From: Euglena gracilis
Lineage: Eukaryota; Euglenida; Euglenophyceae; Euglenales
Reading direction: 5' to 3'
Assembly (NCBI GenBank): GCA_039621445.1
Contig: CP154955.1
Location: 26,591,069-26,655,068, forward strand
Length of the DNA: 64,000 bases
In this document: in pieces, positions 60,248-64,000 of the stretch
Position numbering within the stretch: the stretch's first letter is position 1
Layout of the letters: each line of letters opens with the position of its first letter
Program-made: the position numbers and the translations under genes
Notes under the pieces: generated by a model
Seen by the model: only the letters and a program-made list of their open reading frames with translations
Database searches by the model: none
Told to the model about the DNA's origin: nothing

Positions 60248-62583
60248 GTGGGAAAAACCTGCGGCAGTTCTTGCATTTTATTTGAATCAAATCCAGTTGA
60301 AAGCAACCTTGTAAAACATCATTGAAATGGAGGCAAAGCATCATATGAGTTCAGAAACAAGGTTTTTTTAAAAAGACCACCCTAGGGGTCCAGTGTGCCA
60401 GCCCAGCATAGGACCCCTACCCAAAATAATGCAGCCTGAAGGCATTCCCCAAGGGGGGGTGTCTGGCCATGGGACCCCTGGGGGTCTTCCGAGTTAAAAG
60501 ATGCCTTTTCACAACTAATGTCTGATTCTACACCTGTGCAACAAGCAACCTGGCTCCTCAAGATCATGTTCCATCCTGAGATGTGCATATCCCCGCAGAG
60601 TTTAACTCAGTAGAAAAAAAATGGCATTTCTCGTCCTTTTCCGCCTTTGGCTGGAAAATGAAAAAAAAAAAGAGATCAAATTTGATGATTTTCTTTTTTT
60701 AAAAAAGTCTTTTGCAAGGATCGTTGTGCAATTCCTCTATCTCCACAAGTGGGGGCAAAGATGTGCGTGTGTGTGGCAACAATTCACTGCTGCAACCGAA
60801 ACAAAAAAAGCGAATCGGGGTGCGAAACAACAAATTGAACCTTGGCCCTGGAAGACATTACATGCAACATCATACACACTTACATATATCACAACGTGTG
60901 TGTGTACACATGACAAAGTAACAATTTTATCAATATATATTTACCAGCAGCTCTTTCATCTCTTCCACCACAAAAAAAATATGGTTTGCGATGATCTGTG
61001 ACAAAACTCATCTCACACCGTGTCACCATTCAACTGGAATGTGGCCCAGGCTCTTCTTTGCCAACAACCAGATTGCACCACAGCACAGCACATGAATCAC
61101 ACGCACACACACACACACACACACACACTGAATAAAAAAAGCGGCAGAAAAATATGGATTACAATTGCAGACCAGATAAGCCCCCTTTTCTTGGAACGCA
61201 GAACGCGCGTCCCCTGGGCGAAATGGAACAGGTGGTGATTAGAGTCAACGTAGGTGGGGCTGCAGCCATCTGATTGTGCGTGGTGGTAACACCTGCAGAC
61301 GTAAGGCATGTGCAACCCACCCAGCTGGGCACTGGAAGAATTGGACAAAACAATAATCATCTCATCCTAAATAACAGACGGGGCATTTTGAGGGGTGCTG
61401 GAAAGAAGGGCTGCACCTCCTCTGGCCGCCAGTTGGATCCCAGACCTCGGTCTCCAGCCGGCTGGAACTCCAAAACCAAACCCTACACAACGGAAGGGTT
61501 TATAAATATGCGTGTTGGGGGGCTACTACCTGCACAATTGGGAAATTGTGGTACCACGCAACATGGACCCTCAAAAACGCGATGCAAAAAAACGCAAAAA
61601 ACAACAAAAAAAGCGCAATAAAAACCGCAAATTGTATGCCAAACGCTTTAGGAGCACCCCGGGATGTACACTTTTCCACTGGAGGGGATCTAATTTTATA
61701 TTTTGCATAAAAATAAGCATTTTGTGACCAAAAAAAAATATAAAAATGACAAAAAAGGCAAGATTTTAGGTTTCGGGGGGGGGGAATTTCAAAAATTTCC
61801 GGGGAAAAAAAGCAAAAAAAACACAAATTTGCCAAAAATGAAAAAAAAAACAGAAAAACAAAAAAACGCCTTTGCGTCCCCCCCCCTCCTGTGCCACAAG
61901 AAACAAACGAAGATTTGGGTTGGAGTAGAAATAAAGCAAGGGTTCGGATTAAACTTGGGGTTAGGGTCAGGATTTAGGGTGGGGATAGGTTTTAAGCTAA
62001 TTTAGGCCAAATTTTAACCCATTTGGGCCGAACTTTGAGCCTGACTTTCGGCCCAATTTTGGCCCAATTTTTGCCCAATTTCGACATAACGATTTTCCTA
62101 ACTCGTAACCCTATTCCCTAGCCCTAACCCCAATTCAAGAGGTTTTGGGAAGTGGGGAGTGGGGGACCTTGGCCACACCATTGCTTACCGACCCCTCACC
62201 TCTGGGGGGGGGAGGGGGATCACGTTCCACGTTCAAAGAAATTCACGTTCCACTTCCTCCCCCTCCTGGGGGGGGGGGGGCTCGGTCACTCTGGCCACGT
62301 GGTCAAAAATGGCTCAAAAATGCCCAACCAAGAATAGCATTTGACAGCAGCACACAGCATTTATTTTTACCTCATCCTCAATAAAAAAAAAGCACTGCAC
62401 TCCCTTACTACCATCCTTGGCTTGCAATACCAGCCAATTGCATTAGAAAAGATAACTCAATGGGTCCAATAACTGCTCAAAGCTTATAACTGTTCAAAGC
62501 TTATCCCGGACAAAATATTTTTGTTCATTTGTTGTCTTTGACAATGATAACGGTAATCCTGTCCTTTGCACGTTCCGATCCAG
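60248..62583. other. No firm gene
   Basis: Includes an inverted repeat at 60373-60492 (AAGACC...AGGGGTCC ends), a CA run at 61105-61130, GGTTAGGG-like degenerate repeats near 61950-62130 and G-runs near 62200-62280. No exon with paired signals. Confidence 0.3.
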
Positions 62584-62837
62584 ATTTGATAGATCTGCTC
62601 TGTGAGATGTATCAGGTGGTAAATTACAGGTTTGCACACAGACACCATTTGAAATCACATAAAGGGTGGTCTTCCTTGCAGGAATTCTGCGATGAATTCT
62701 TGACACATCTTAAAATGGAGAATGGTCACCTAACAAAAAAAACAAACTCAAAAGAAAGTTGGAATATGTACCGTGAAAAATATGAATGCACAACATCAGA
62801 AATCATTTTTAAAAATTTTCACAAAAACAAACACTAG
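62584..62837 (+). CDS. Two-exon 3' end of an unknown gene
   Basis: Exon 62584-62615 (acceptor GTTCCGATCCAG, donor TATCAG|GTGGTA; LIDLLCEMYQ) joins in phase 0 to 62682-62837 (acceptor GTCTTCCTTGCAG; EFCDEFLTHLKMENGHLTKK), ending in TAG. The intron is 66 bp. The product is helical and charged; no domain recognised. Upstream exons were not identified. Confidence 0.5.
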
Positions 62838-63194
62838 CGGCACATTTTTATTCCCATTAATGCATGGAAAATTACATTTTCCTCAAATCGACCCTGGGCA
62901 TGGGCTTTCAAGGATATGTACACTACATACATTACTACATAAAACGGATTTAATTCATCAATTAATGGGTGGTTTATGGGTGACACGGATTATACAATTG
63001 ATGGGTGACACCGATTGCACAACAATCCATGACTTCCTGTATCAGATTTGCCACGTGCACCTACGTAAAATAAAATTTACTGGATCAAAGATTTGTATGG
63101 AGTTTTTGCTGGGCCATTTGGGCAGCCAAGCACCCCCCCCCCCCGCACTACCATAGAACCATTTCCAGGACTTCCACGAGCAGGTGCACCTTAG

Positions 63195-63690
63195 GTACTT
63201 AGGCACTTAGGCGGCCGGATTCGCAGTTAAGGGTCTTTTCTTTGAAATTTGCGCATTTGCGCAAATGCGCAAATTTTACGAAATTTCTGGAACTCTGTAT
63301 CCTGTCACAGGGAGAACACATTATGAACTGCTGCACCCCATCGTTGAGGGGATGTAACTCCTGGTGGTTTGGTACGCATGTTACTTACCGAGTGACGTAA
63401 AGAGGGCGGAGGGTGAGACTGGTGCTGTAGTTTGTCAAACAGGGAAAAAGCACACACCGGCTGTTACGACGAACAGTACTGGTGCTGACATGGCAGCGGC
63501 TTGAATACTGAAGCCACCCGTAAGAACACACAGAGCCTTACGACATGACTACGTCAGTCAGCCATCACACAACTGATGTGTTTTTGTGGGCACATTTGCG
63601 TAAATGAAGAAAATTTTGTTTTCGCAAATGCGCCCACAAACAAATTGTGTTGGTGCGCGCAAATGCGCAAACGAACACCTTGGGGAAACT
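63195..63690. repeat. GCGCAAATGCGC palindromic motifs
   Basis: Overlapping TTTGCGCAAATGCGCAAA-type palindromes at 63246-63274 and 63595-63672, preceded by CTTAGGCGGCC at about 63206. Possibly the arms of a decayed foldback element. Confidence 0.4.
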
Positions 63691-63699
63691 GGTATGCAG

Positions 63700-63920
63700 A
63701 TTAAAATTGCCAATTTCAAACTAGAATTGAGGGTAAAAAAAATTGTTGCGCCGGGCACGGAAAAATAAAGAAGAAAATTCTGGTGCGAAGAACGTATTTT
63801 TTGGCCCGAAAAAATGAGTATTCGAAAAAATTTTAAACTTTCTGGGATTTTTTTTGGGGAGCCCCAATTTTGAAAATAACAAAAAATAGGGGTTTTGAAG
63901 GTTTGCCAAAAAAATGTGGA
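63700..63920. repeat. Dispersed repeat, copy 2
   Basis: Direct homologue of 16505-16735. No coding. Confidence 0.7.
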
Positions 63921-64000
63921 TTTCCCCCCGCAATTTTTGTCAAAGCCAAAAACTTTTTTCGTGTCGCGCATAGGGGAGGGGTCGGACCCCCCTGTTTTGG

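Overview
The window looks like nuclear DNA of an intron-rich, probably unicellular eukaryote (an alga or other protist); I cannot fix the lineage. Coding sequence occurs only as short pieces of 20-230 bp bounded by polypyrimidine-AG acceptors and GT (once GC) donors whose reading phases agree. There are no operons, ribosome-binding sites, tRNAs, rRNAs or CRISPR arrays. Most of the 64 kb is transposon-derived, satellite or microsatellite DNA.

Genes. Two large minus-strand genes dominate the right half. At 39.9-55.4 kb is a putative type II membrane glycosyltransferase: an N-terminal signal anchor, a thrombospondin type-1 (TSP1) exon, then a GT-A-like domain with an Asp-Asp-Asp motif; one exon carries an apparent frameshift. 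At 29.1-38.1 kb is an alpha/beta hydrolase with eight recognised exons, including the G-A-S-I-G-G nucleophile elbow; its C-terminal exons were not found. A third minus-strand gene (22.4-25.2 kb) of unknown function has phase-consistent exons, one of them tandemly duplicated. On the plus strand there are fragments of one or two genes at 6.5-7.9 and 12.3-16.3 kb, a lone protein-kinase glycine-loop exon near 2.0 kb, and a small gene end at 62.6-62.8 kb. A minus-strand TSP1-like exon lies at 9.0 kb and a possible gene end at 55.6 kb.

Mobile DNA. At least nine elements have hAT-like hallmarks: termini CAGG..., CAAG... or CAGA..., and 8-bp target-site duplications (eight exact, one with a single mismatch). 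They are at 10.06-10.72, 14.08-14.52, 24.36-24.67, 24.69-25.13, 25.54-26.03, 29.47-29.65, 31.50-34.11, 31.55-33.57 (nested in the previous one) and 48.84-50.06 kb. Three related elements with CAGGGGGGG termini (9.25, 53.3 and 57.0 kb) have 7-9-bp duplications. Another group starts with a C-run, ends with a G-run and sits in TTAA or a TTAA-like site; a pair at 35.7 and 59.8 kb uses TA. Several families share a GGCGC-RAA-GCGCC hairpin followed by an A-rich stretch, and several carry arrays of roughly 10-bp repeats next to their termini.

Layout. 0-2 kb: segmental duplication (partner 27.2-28.9 kb) and a displaced hydrolase exon. 2.1-3.0 kb: very AT-rich islet with decayed reading frames. 3-16.3 kb: plus-strand exon fragments, transposons and minisatellites. 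17.1-22.2 kb: an 83-bp satellite of about 61 units with higher-order structure. 22.4-26 kb: unknown gene riddled with hAT elements. 27-38 kb: duplication and hydrolase gene. 39.9-55.4 kb: glycosyltransferase gene with large introns, containing a 1.5-kb segmental duplication (47.9 and 50.8 kb). 55.6-60.3 kb: microsatellites with transposons. 60.3-64 kb: mostly unassigned sequence with one small gene end.
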